This document shows, in pieces, positions 17,637 to 26,493 of a stretch of 30,000 nt of DNA (position 1 is the first letter of the stretch; the number at the start of each line of letters is the position of its first letter). Under the pieces are notes generated by a model that was not told the DNA's origin, made no database searches, and saw only the letters and a program-made list of their open reading frames with translations. The DNA comes from Nymphaea colorata. Lineage: Eukaryota; Streptophyta; Magnoliopsida; Nymphaeales; Nymphaeaceae. Made by a program: the position numbers and the translations under genes. Location: NCBI RefSeq assembly GCF_008831285.2, contig NC_045140.1, positions 28,792,937 through 28,822,936 on the forward strand, given 5' to 3'.

Positions 17637-18926
17637 TCAAGTACGGGAGAGTCCTAAAAACGGATCAAAGCCACCTTGAGGTTTAATCCAATTTCGCTCA
17701 CGCTTGGCCGTTGTTGCTCCGCCCGCTCCGCCCACTGCAAGAACTCCAAGCTGTAAGTATTCCTCTGTAGCTGGCCTAGATGCCTTGCTGGACTCACGTC
17801 CAGCCCTTACGAGCCTAGTCGGACCTTGCTTGGTCCTCGGTTCAGCCCTTACAAGCCGGCTGGATTTTTGGCTCGTATCAGATCCACCCTCCTTAAAATG
17901 AGCTTGTCCCCAAGCTCTTGCTTTACCTCTTTCTGGATGGGTCTGAGTTCCACGTGCTACCCACATAAATTTTTCTTTTGGTCCATAGTCTCGGGGTAGT
18001 ACGGCAAGGGAGTTCCTCTGGTTGAAGAAGCTTCCTCTCGGCCCTTTCTGAAAATCCCGAGTAAAGACCCGAGTTGTCCTACTCGTGGTTTCTTGTCGTA
18101 ACCTTTCAGGGCCGTAGTCTCTAGGAAGCTGCCCGATGTGAAGCCTTTGCTGCCCTTGCAGCTGTTTGCTTCCGCTTATGCTCGCTTTCCGTGTGGTGGT
18201 CTGCCCGTGGTTCTGCGATTGCCAAGTGTTGCTGCTCACTAGGACAGGCCACTGCGCTTCTGCTGCGCGCTTACTATAGTCGGGGCCTAGTAATAAGCCT
18301 GACATGTCTTGGTTAAGGGAGTCATGAGGATCCCTTAACTCCCGACTACAGTTTGGAGAGTCCGGAAATTGGTATGCTCTCCAACGCTCTGGGTAGAGTT
18401 TTTCAATGTAATTGCCTAGAGTAGGTAATTTCTGTTGCCTACCACCCTTCCTCGAATGTATTTGAAGCTGGGAAGAGGCGAAGGTGGTCACGGTGTACTG
18501 AGCACCGGCTGCTCCTAAATCTGTCATCTTAAGGCCATGACGTTCCTCAACAACATTCTCGCTTTCCTCTTCAGACTTGGGGAGGATTCCGTCTATTTCT
18601 GCTAGGAGCTCTTCTTCAAACTTCTCCCGGATGTTAAGCGGTTTGGTTCGTTGCTTACACCCGGGTTTAGAACCCTTTTTGTTTCTCTTAGAGGCGGAAA
18701 CTACCTCTTTTCCTTCTTGGTGCTGAACAAGAGAAGGTCTCTTGTCTTGGGTTCTTTCTTTGGCGTTTAGGCTTGCCAATTCTTGAGTCGCCCCTTGTTG
18801 GAGTTTCATACGTGCACCTTTGGGAGACTCGAAGAAATCGTGATCCATACCACCCTCCTTAGGTTGGTTCTTAAGGATGCTAGGGGGTGGTAACAACCCT
18901 TTGCTGCCCGTGGCTGGCTGCTTCAT
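17637..18926 (-). CDS. LTR-encoded protein of element 2 (429 codons), 3' LTR copy; continuation of the FHA frame
   Basis: I recognise no known domain. From the first ATG (18926) the protein is basic and rich in Ser, Gln and Arg, with a charged stretch at ~97-130, internal repeats (LPRDYGP twice; RLVRA twice) and a tail LAVGGAGGATTAKRE that resembles VAVGGAGGAAKSA at the LTR-encoded end of element 1 Gag-Pol. The same frame stays open upstream for 52 codons to the TGA at 19083-19085 that ends the FHA frame, so this is probably the C-terminal part of one ~861-codon protein split by a single stop. It may be untranslated in the present copy. The two LTR copies differ at two residues. Function unknown. 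Confidence 0.6.
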   Translation of the reverse strand: MKQPATGSKGLLPPPSILKNQPKEGGMDHDFFESPKGARMKLQQGATQELASLNAKERTQDKRPSLVQHQEGKEVVSASKRNKKGSKPGCKQRTKPLNIREKFEEELLAEIDGILPKSEEESENVVEERHGLKMTDLGAAGAQYTVTTFASSQLQIHSRKGGRQQKLPTLGNYIEKLYPERWRAYQFPDSPNCSRELRDPHDSLNQDMSGLLLGPDYSKRAAEAQWPVLVSSNTWQSQNHGQTTTRKASISGSKQLQGQQRLHIGQLPRDYGPERLRQETTSRTTRVFTRDFQKGPRGSFFNQRNSLAVLPRDYGPKEKFMWVARGTQTHPERGKARAWGQAHFKEGGSDTSQKSSRLVRAEPRTKQGPTRLVRAGRESSKASRPATEEYLQLGVLAVGGAGGATTAKRERNWIKPQGGFDPFLGLSRT

Positions 18927-19044
18927 GGTTTCTATCTCTGTTTGCTCACGGGTTTCTTGATAACATGGCTCATCCGCCCATCTAAAAGGTGAAGCGGGGG
19001 CGAAGAGAACTTCTTTATTATGCCTTGACTTAGGACTTGCCTCA

Positions 19045-19082
19045 GGCGTTAGTCCTTCAAGGGATGTCGCCCTACTTTCTGC
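19045..19082 (-). other. Internal/LTR junction of element 2
   Basis: A short stretch between the FHA stop codon and the 3' LTR. It must contain the plus-strand primer, but only a mixed run (AGAAAGTAGGG, minus strand, about 19068-19078) is visible. It is open in the long reading frame. Confidence 0.4.
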
Positions 19083-20222
19083 TCATGTTAGGCTAGATGA
19101 GCACTCTTCTTCTGAGTTTGGACACGCTCTAATACTTTCCCTTGATTCTTTTTGTTCGGTCTTCTTGGAAGGTTCGGGTAAGGGAAGTAGTCCTTCGTAA
19201 ATGCCATTGGAGTGCTTTGTGTTCCTTCGTCCTGCCGATATATTCTGTTGGTCAGGCCTTTGATTCTCATTCGTGGTTCTAAGCTGAACCCATTCCAAAG
19301 GCCGCATAGCACTGAGTGTCTTGGCTGGGCCAAGTATGCCTTTAGTATCTTTTGACGTGATACTCGTGCTGCTCTTATGAATAGGGATAGGAGGGGCTCC
19401 AAGAATCCCTTTTTCTGAAATTTCAGTCCTTGCACGTTCTGAAGGCTTGAGGGCACCGATTTTGGCACACTCCCGACTTGGCACTTTTATCTCTTCATCG
19501 CTTGAAGAATCCGTGCTACTATCATCTTCGGTTTCAGACGAAGTCTCTTCTTTGCTTTCTACTCCATACTTTTTTGGCACTATTTTCTTAGGCGTCTTTG
19601 GAGAAGGGGAGGACTTTTCATCCTCACTAGACGAGTCCGTTTCAGTATCGGATTCAGTAGCAAGTTCAGCCCGTCTACTATCATTGGCTATTTTCATATT
19701 TCTGATCGCCTCTCTGTGATCCATCCTGGCGAGCATCACGTTCAACTTTTTGAGCACTTCGTCCCGCGTAAGAGACCTTGTGCGTTGGTCATTCTGCTCA
19801 TCTTCGCCGCTGGACTCATAATGATATTCTTTTTGCTTCTCGGTCATGGGGGAGAGTCTTTCTTCTAGCACTAAGCGGAATTTTGAGAATCCCACTTGGA
19901 TAACTTCTCCATGGTAGATTGGCGCCCAATCTCTATGTTCCACTTCGTATCCAGCCACTATAAGTCTACCCGTGTAAGTGATTTTGGCTATCCATATTTC
20001 TTGGGTGTCCTTACGTATGGCCAACTCAAAGTGACGCCCTTTTATGCTAGGGTGTCGGAGTGTCAAGTCACACTCGGGATTACTGCCGACTTGGACATAA
20101 GTCCACTTTGGAGCTTGATCCCAAGTATGTCCATGGATCAACGTATCTGTCCGAATGCAAACGCCATTTTTGAAGGTGCTAAGGAGTATGTCCATTTTTG
20201 CTCTACTAGACGAGCACCTCAT
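19083..20222 (-). CDS. FHA-like domain protein in the gag position of element 2 (379 aa)
   Basis: The frame opens at a TTG (20246), but the first ATG is 20222, about 51 bases after the acceptor-like site. Residues ~40-122 look like a forkhead-associated (FHA) domain: VGSNPECDLTLRHPSIKGRHFEL, then an IWIA strand, a G-rich turn (YTGRLIVAGYEV) and HGEVIQVGFSKFRLVLEE, in FHA order and spacing. FHA domains are beta-sandwich modules that usually bind phosphothreonine. Here the canonical Arg after Gly is Ser, the Ser of the S-x-x-H signature is Lys, and the NG turn is not kept; the His remains, so ordinary phosphopeptide binding is doubtful. Next come a Ser/Asp/Glu-rich stretch (~189-244) with a basic KTPKKIVPKK patch. 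No Gag zinc knuckle or protease is seen. It ends at a TGA, after which the same frame continues into the LTR. The FHA call rests on motif reading alone. Confidence 0.72.
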   Translation of the reverse strand: MRCSSSRAKMDILLSTFKNGVCIRTDTLIHGHTWDQAPKWTYVQVGSNPECDLTLRHPSIKGRHFELAIRKDTQEIWIAKITYTGRLIVAGYEVEHRDWAPIYHGEVIQVGFSKFRLVLEERLSPMTEKQKEYHYESSGEDEQNDQRTRSLTRDEVLKKLNVMLARMDHREAIRNMKIANDSRRAELATESDTETDSSSEDEKSSPSPKTPKKIVPKKYGVESKEETSSETEDDSSTDSSSDEEIKVPSRECAKIGALKPSERARTEISEKGILGAPPIPIHKSSTSITSKDTKGILGPAKTLSAMRPLEWVQLRTTNENQRPDQQNISAGRRNTKHSNGIYEGLLPLPEPSKKTEQKESRESIRACPNSEEECSSSLT

Positions 20223-20273
20223 TCCGTCTTCTAAACTATCAAGCAAACTGCCAAATCAAATCCTACGCTACTG

Positions 20274-20294
20274 CTGAAACCAAACACTGTCACA
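20274..20294 (-). promoter_or_regulatory. 3' splice-site-like sequence of element 2
   Basis: On the minus strand a T-rich run ends in TTTCAG at 20274, right after TTAAGAGTGGCAGTG (shared with element 1). With the 5' site at 23657 it would define a ~3.4 kb leader intron that includes the PBS and all stem-loops. Confidence 0.42.
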
Positions 20295-20369
20295 CTGCCA
20301 CTCTTAAAGTAAAAATCCTATGCTGCGAAGAACCTGCTGTAAACCGTTGTTCTGCCCTTGTCTATCAGC

Positions 20370-20388
20370 CACACTTCTGCCCTGTGTG
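20370..20388 (-). ncRNA. Leader stem-loop SL-D of element 2 (weak)
   Basis: Stem CACAC/GTGTG around nine bases, after CCTTAG, at the position of SL-D in element 1. Confidence 0.35.
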
Positions 20389-20418
20389 CGCTAAGGGAGG
20401 AGGAACTGGTTTCCGCCT

Positions 20419-20448
20419 GTCACCGTGCCCGCCTGGCACCTCGGTGAC
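20419..20448 (-). ncRNA. Leader stem-loop SL-C of element 2, GAG-bulge / AGGCG-loop motif
   Basis: On the minus strand: outer stem GTCACC/GGTGAC, GAG bulge, inner stem GTGCC/GGCAC, loop AGGCG. All eleven pairs are Watson-Crick. Compared with element 1 (4701-4732) stems changed on both sides while bulge and loop stayed. Confidence 0.72.
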
Positions 20449-20467
20449 TATCTCTCGCTCTCAGCTG

Positions 20468-20485
20468 GGCCTCAAGGAAGAGGCC
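20468..20485 (-). ncRNA. Leader stem-loop SL-B of element 2
   Basis: Minus strand GGCCTC/GAGGCC with loop TTCCTT; equivalent to 4669-4681. Followed by the conserved GAGAGCGA block, as in element 1. Confidence 0.55.
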
Positions 20486-20488
20486 TAA

Positions 20489-20516
20489 CTGTCGCATCCG
20501 CCTGATGCCTCGACAG
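20489..20516 (-). ncRNA. Leader stem-loop SL-A of element 2, GAG-bulge / AGGCG-loop motif
   Basis: On the minus strand: outer stem CTGTC/GACAG, GAG bulge, inner stem GCATC/GATGC, loop AGGCG. Equivalent to 4637-4664 with compensatory changes in both stems. Confidence 0.72.
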
Positions 20517-20538
20517 CAACTTCGAGCTCAAGTACCCT

Positions 20539-20562
20539 AGGGTGGTGCGGTGTGCACACCCT
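20539..20562 (-). ncRNA. Leader stem-loop SL0 of element 2
   Basis: Minus strand: outer stem AGGGTG/CACCCT, inner stem TGC/GCA, loop ACACC, one C bulge on the 3' side. Equivalent in place to 4591-4612. Confidence 0.5.
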
Positions 20563-21085
20563 TAGTCCAGACTGTTTTAGGGCAGTCCACGGACTTACGC
20601 ACAGAAATATCAAACTGTGGAGTTTTGACTACAAATTTTGTCAGCACTAAGAAGATATAATTATCTGACTATGCTGAAAATTTCAGCTCGTTTTGACCTC
20701 GGGAAGTCTCTGAAACTACGTAATCTTCTGGCCGAACTGCTTCGCGGACAGGTTCTGTCCGTTCAGGCTTTTAGCACGTTGTAAGGCCAAAAACGTCCTG
20801 TTTAGGGCAGAATCTCTTCTGAAGCCCTAAATAGCTTTTGTAGCACCTATGAATACGAGTCTGTCCACCAAATTTGAGGCAAATCCGACTTCGTTTGCCC
20901 CCTGAAATCGCTGATACACTGACGCCGACTGTTACAGACCAGAAAACCGCAACTCGCCTATTTCTGAAAACAAAATCCTGAAAACTGCTGAAATCAAAAA
21001 GCTGGAAAATCTGTCTTCTACTGCCTTCAGATGCTGAATCTTCTATGCCAAACGCGTGTAGAGTCCAGATGGAAACCTCAAGACG

Positions 21086-21097
21086 GCTCTGATACCA
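21086..21097 (-). other. Primer-binding site of element 2, initiator tRNA-Met type
   Basis: The reverse complement reads TGGTATCAGAGC, two bases (AT) from the LTR end at 21100. It fixes the element orientation as minus and makes the right LTR the 5' LTR. Confidence 0.93.
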
Positions 21098-23651
21098 ATT
21101 GTTAGGTCCCCGAAACCCGCGGTCGTCTACCCGAGTGTCGAGACCTAAAAACCAAGATCGCCTCGAGGAATCTAGACCAAAAACCTAAACAAATAATACA
21201 ACGAACTACCCGGCCGGACAGGACCCCGGCGCAAACCCAATAGGACGTGAATACACGGAAGGGTAATCCCAAAAACCTAACTAAGTCAAACCTACTACAA
21301 AAAATCTACTAAGGATGTGAGGCCGTACAAGCGTGCGCGATACAAAAGTACTCTCGCAACTCACTCAGTCCAAACCATCAAACCACACAATCCACAACTA
21401 TACGTAACAAACCACACCCAATACCCTAGGTAGGCTCGTCGATTAGCGGTCGTGTCTAGGCCAAGGCCGTCGAGGTACCGCTGGAATCAACCAAGGCCAA
21501 AGCCGGGCTCAAGCAAATACGAAAGCAAATGCACCCGACCCGCGAAACTACAAGGGAGTGAGAGGGCGTTACCAGCCAAGCTAGTCTTGGCTTTCAGCAA
21601 GATGGCCGCGAGGTGAATCCCCAACCTCGGGCAATGCAGCAACCGTGAGGAAGAACTCCGGAGAAAGAGGGCTGCAGCTGGATCCGTGCAGCAAGGTAGA
21701 AGCTACACCGGGAATCTTCAAATGGCCGGCTAAGGATGTCGGGCGTGTTGCTGGAATTCGGCCCTCCTGGCCGTGAGCAAGAGACAGCAGCAAGAGTCTA
21801 GCTACTGCAGGAATAGGCCCTCCTGGCCGTGTGGGGACGCGGCAGCAAGTGAGGTGCCGAAGCTGGAAGGGTCCCGCTGTGCGTGGGGATGACCTTCGGA
21901 AGGGCTGGGTTCGGTTTAGAACCCGGAAGAACCTAGCTACGGGAAAGGACAAGAGCTCGGTCTAGAACTCGAACAGACCTAGCTACGAGAGGGTCCGGTC
22001 AAGGGTGGCTGGCCAGGTCAAGGCTTAGGGTCAGCTGGGTCAAGGCGGACTAAGGACTGGCTTAGGTTCAGATGCGGCTGGGTTGACTTGAATCAAGTCA
22101 AGACACTAAGAGATGATGAAGGTGCATGCGGAAGGGGCGGCTTGGGTCTAGCCATGCAAGAGGTGGGTCCGAATCACTTAGGCAGCGTTGACCTTGGCTG
22201 CCTTAGGACCTAGGGCTACTTTCCAGAAATGGAGGAAAGGAGGCTAAGGGTTTAGGTTACCAACATGGGTGAGGTTGACCTAGAGAGGTTGACTAAGGGG
22301 TGACGCGTTAAGGGTTTGACTAAAGGGGAAGCAAGGAAGGGACTCGGCTAAGATTTTCTAAAGGGTGATGACTGATCTGGTCAAAGGCTACGGGTACCTT
22401 AGGTGGGCCCGTGACCAGGTTCCTACGAAGGAGGGAGGTGGAGAAGGCGCCAAGTGCCAAGGAGGCAAGGGAGTTGGCGCTAGGGTCTTCCTTCCAAAAG
22501 GGAGGAAGCGGACCGTGTGGTTCTCTTTCCTAAAACGTAGGAAGGGACCTACACGTGGGGAAAGTGCCAAAGAGGCAGCTCGTGGCAAGGGAAAGGGCCA
22601 CTAGAAAGAAACGCTAGAAGAAATCCAGCGAAAAGGAAGGGAAAGGTTCTTTCCTAACTAAGAGGAAAGGAGGGACGCATGGCTGGCGTCAACAAGGTAA
22701 GACTTCAATTTGATGCACGTGAATCTTCTTCTTCTCCTTTGCTCGGGTCTAGGGGATACACAAGGTCAAAGGCTGGCTAAGGCAAGGATGAAAGGGTCAA
22801 GGACTAACACAATAGGAAAGCAGGAGGTGGCAAGGGCTGGGGTAAGCTACCAAAAGGGGAGGAGACGAGCTTGGGAAAGGAGGTTATACGAGGTGAGGGT
22901 TGACTCCAAGAATTGACAAGTGGTACGTGTGGGTCCTACCAAGAAGAGGTCTAGCTAGTTGGTGAGAGAATCTCACTCGGTTTGGGGAGGGTAATGATGG
23001 GAGCTGGTGAGGTGGAGAGGAGCTAAGATGAGGACGAGATGGGTACTAGCAAAAAGGAAGGGAATCGGGTAAGGGTAAGGTGGAGGTGGCACTCTCGTGT
23101 GGCTCCACCTAGCAAGTGGGAAACCGCGTGAGGATGTCAAGGAATTTGGCAAGGCTTGACGAGGGAAGGAGGATATCGTGTGGGCTAGCTGCCAAATAGG
23201 GAGGAGATGATGTAGGGGAAGGAGGAGGTGGCGCTGCTACAAGGCTCCAACACAAAAGGAAATATGAGTGAGGGTCAACAAAAACGGTGGAGGGATTATG
23301 CGAGGGAAAAGGGAAAGACGTGTGGGGTAGGCTGCTCGACAAGAGAGGAGGGACCAGCTGGTGAGGTGGCAGGATGGGTAGGCTAGGATTAGGACACGTG
23401 GCAATACCAAGGGCTGGGATTAGGGAAGGTTCTCGGTTGACAAAGGCAAGTCAACAAAAACGGAGTGGAGATTGCGCTAAGGTTGGGACTTTCTAAAACG
23501 TAGGGATGCGATGAAGGCTAGAGGGATTTTCGGCTGGGATGAAATTCGGTCAAGGGGGACAGATGGCTAGGCAAATTAGGGAGGCTGTGGGGATGACTGA
23601 CACGTGGCTCACTCAAGGGCTAGGATTAAACAAACAAAGGAAGGAGAGAGG

Positions 23652-23658
23652 ACTTACC
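23652..23658 (-). promoter_or_regulatory. 5' splice-site-like sequence in element 2 5' LTR
   Basis: GGTAAGT on the minus strand; the intron would begin at 23657. Conserved in place and flank with family 1. Confidence 0.42.
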
Positions 23659-24917
23659 AAAGTGGAGAACCGGCTGCCAAGGACGTGCGAGGAAGCACCG
23701 GCGGTTAGGGTGTTTTACCCTAGTGCGCTCCTCCAACTTTGACCAGAATACCCTTGATTTGAAATAGAGCTTTTCCACGATCAGGGGCCGATTAGTCCAT
23801 GCCAAAAATTGCCAAAATCTGGCCGGAATCAACAGAAAGTCCACCGGAGTTACAGAATTCAGGCCGAGGCTAGAACGTGCAATTAATCAACCGGATGAAG
23901 CTCGATTTACGCCATTTGACTCCTCTTGATTGGGCGTCTTCTTTTTGTGTTTCTTTCTTTGTTTTGACGCCTTTTGATGCACTTTGCAAGCCCTTTTTGC
24001 TTGCTGGATTTGTGCATCCGTTTTGCCCAAAAACGGAGGCAACCAAAGCGCTCTTGTGAGGACGCTCTTTGGGGACCTTCGTGCGTAGCGTGAGGGGAAG
24101 AACTTCAAGAATGCCAAGGAGTTCTTGAGACGCGTAAGCGAGAATTTGATGCTGTTTTCAGCCGTGGGATGAGAGCTCAAACTCTCGGGTGTACACCGAG
24201 GGAGTGAAGTCCTCCTTCTAGCCGAACACAATAACAAATCCGAGCAACGTGTTGCTCACCAACTCTTCTTGTTTTCTCTACGTACTAACCTGTTTTTCTT
24301 GCTACCTTGATGTCGTTTACTGCTGCTACCAGGTCGCCCAAGTTGCTGCAGCCTTCCCGGGAAGAAGACAGCCTCACAACCTTCTTTGTGTTTGAGAAGG
24401 AAGGCACCGTGCTTCAAGAAAATGCTCGTGGGGTATTCTTCGTGGTCCGTTGGAGACGCCGCGCGCCGGAGCTTGCTGCTATCCTCAGGCCGTGATCCTT
24501 AGGTCGAGGGGGAGAGGAAGAAAACAGAAACTAAGGTAGGGGAGAGGGAGACCTTCGGTTGACAAGAGGGCTGAAGACGATGCAGATCTTCACCTAAGGG
24601 GCTGGAATGAAGAGGACGCCATGGAGGATGACGCTAGGGCTTGGAGATTCCTTGAGGACGAGTGGTGGAGAAGAGGCTGCGCCATGGGTGAGGAAGGGAC
24701 GCCAAGGAGAGAAGGGAGACCACCACGGGAGAGGGGTGAGCCAAAGGGAGTACGAGAGAGAGAAGGGGCATTCCGCCCAACACAATTCCTCAATTCATTT
24801 TTATTATTCAAAAGCATACTCATTACATGAAATCAAAGACTTAAATAATCTCCTAAGCAACTCGGTTCACATTCCGAACCGGTTCACTAAAGAAACAATT
24901 AAAAACGGACTCAAATG

Positions 24918-25033
24918 GATCCAAAAACGGAACTCAAATGAAATCCAAAAACGGAGCTTCATGGGATCCAAAAACGGAACTCAATGGGGTCCAAAAACGG
25001 AACTCCATGGGATCCAAAAACGAGCTCCAAAAG
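24918..25033. repeat. Short direct repeats, 23-24 bp x 5 (right LTR)
   Basis: Same five units as 17351-17466, starting at 24918. Confidence 0.8.
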
Positions 25034-25044
25034 ATCAATCCTAA

Positions 25045-25155
25045 TGGACGCTATTCGTCCAATTAAAGTGGTCCGTGGATCATTTGGATCCACTTGCTTG
25101 GGCGCATGGTTGAGCTTGGACCGGCTCAACCCCCTTTTGCCTAGGTTCGACCTAG
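25045..25155 (-). promoter_or_regulatory. Four tandem hairpins (element 2, right LTR)
   Basis: Right-hand copy of the cluster at 17478-17588; all arms are intact. Confidence 0.7.
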
Positions 25156-25203
25156 ACTACCTCGTGTGAACTTGGGTTAGGACTCGACTATAGGTTAGAC
25201 CAT

Positions 25204-26493
25204 TCAAGTACGGGAGAGTCCTAAAAACGGATCAAAGCCACCTTGAGGTTTAATCCAATTTCGCTCACGCTTGGCCGTTGTTGCTCCGCCCGCTCCGCCC
25301 ACTGCAAGAACTCCAAGCTGTAAGTATTCCTCTGTAGCTGGCCTAGATGCCTTGCTGGACTCACGTCCAGCCCTTACGAGCCTAGTCGGACCTTGCTTGG
25401 TCCTCGGTTCAGCCCTTACAAGCCGGCTGGATTTTTGGCTCGTATCAGATCCACCCTCCTTAAAATGAGCTTGTCCCCAAGCTCTTGCTTTACCTCTTTC
25501 TGGATGGGTCTGAGTTCCACGTGCTACCCACATAAATTTTTCTTTTGGTCCATAGTCTCGGGGTAGTACGGCAAGGGAGTTCCTCTGGTTGAGGAAGCTT
25601 CCTCTCGGCCCTTTCTGAAAATCCCGAGTAAAGACCCGAGTTGTCCTACTCGTGGTTTCTTGTCGTAACCTTTCAGGGCCGTAGTCTCTAGGAAGCTGCC
25701 CGATGTGAAGCCTTTGCTGCCCTTGCAGCTGTTTGCTTCCGCTTATGCTCGCTTTCCGTGTGGTGGTCTGCCCGTGGTTCTGCGATTGCCAAGTGTTGCT
25801 GCTCACTAGGACAGGCCACTGCGCTTCTGCTGCGCGCTTACTATAGTCGGGGCCTAGTAATAAGCCTGACATGTCTTGGTTAAGGGAGTCATGAGGATCC
25901 CTTAACTCCCGACTACAGTTTGGAGAGTCCGGAAATTGGTATGCTCTCCAACGCTCTGGGTAGAGTTTTTCAATGTAATTGCCCAGAGTAGGTAATTTCT
26001 GTTGCCTACCACCCTTCCTCGAATGTATTTGAAGCTGGGAAGAGGCGAAGGTGGTCACGGTGTACTGAGCACCGGCTGCTCCTAAATCTGTCATCTTAAG
26101 GCCATGACGTTCCTCAACAACATTCTCGCTTTCCTCTTCAGACTTGGGGAGGATTCCGTCTATTTCTGCTAGGAGCTCTTCTTCAAACTTCTCCCGGATG
26201 TTAAGCGGTTTGGTTCGTTGCTTACACCCGGGTTTAGAACCCTTTTTGTTTCTCTTAGAGGCGGCAACTACCTCTTTTCCTTCTTGGTGCTGAACAAGAG
26301 AAGGTCTCTTGTCTTGGGTTCTTTCTTTGGCGTTTAGGCTCGCCAATTCTTGAGTCGCCCCTTGTTGGAGTTTCATACGTGCACCTTTGGGAGACTCGAA
26401 GAAATCGTGATCCATACCACCCTCCTTAGGTTGGTTCTTAAGGATGCTAGGGGGTGGTAACAACCCTTTGCTGCCCGTGGCTGGCTGCTTCAT
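25204..26493 (-). pseudogene. LTR-borne copy of the element 2 C-terminal reading frame (5' LTR)
   Basis: Same 429 codons as 17637-18926 with two amino-acid differences (Ser/Ala near 78 and a Phe/Leu). The frame is open back to the truncated LTR end. In this copy there is no upstream FHA region, so if the protein is normally made as one chain this is only a by-product of LTR duplication. It lies upstream of the presumed promoter. Confidence 0.6.

Larger units (their letters stand above)
13532..19044 (-). repeat. Element 2 3' LTR (left copy, ~5.5 kb)
   Basis: On the plus strand it starts TGTTAGGTCCCCG at 13532; the repeat with the right copy runs to about 19040. The inner boundary is uncertain: a CA terminus fits 19044 (GCCTCA) or 19059 (CCTTCA), and I see no clear purine tract. 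In element direction it holds the second half of the long reading frame (18926-17637), four hairpins, short direct repeats, a TATA-like sequence, a 5' splice-site-like sequence (16084-16090), and then about 2.5 kb that is purine-rich on the plus strand with no supportable gene. Small open frames there are present identically in the other LTR and look incidental. Confidence 0.85.
20223..21085 (-). promoter_or_regulatory. Structured leader of element 2 (PBS to start codon)
   Basis: No gene is seen. It carries the counterparts of the element 1 leader hairpins at 20370-20562 and an acceptor-like site at 20274. About 460 bases between PBS and SL0 (20565-21085) show no strong structure to my eye. 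Confidence 0.65.

Noticed and set aside
19447-20234. Plus-strand frames (90 and 112 codons) opposite the FHA gene
   Set aside because: Mirror images of the minus-strand coding region; the minus strand carries the domain motifs and matches element orientation.
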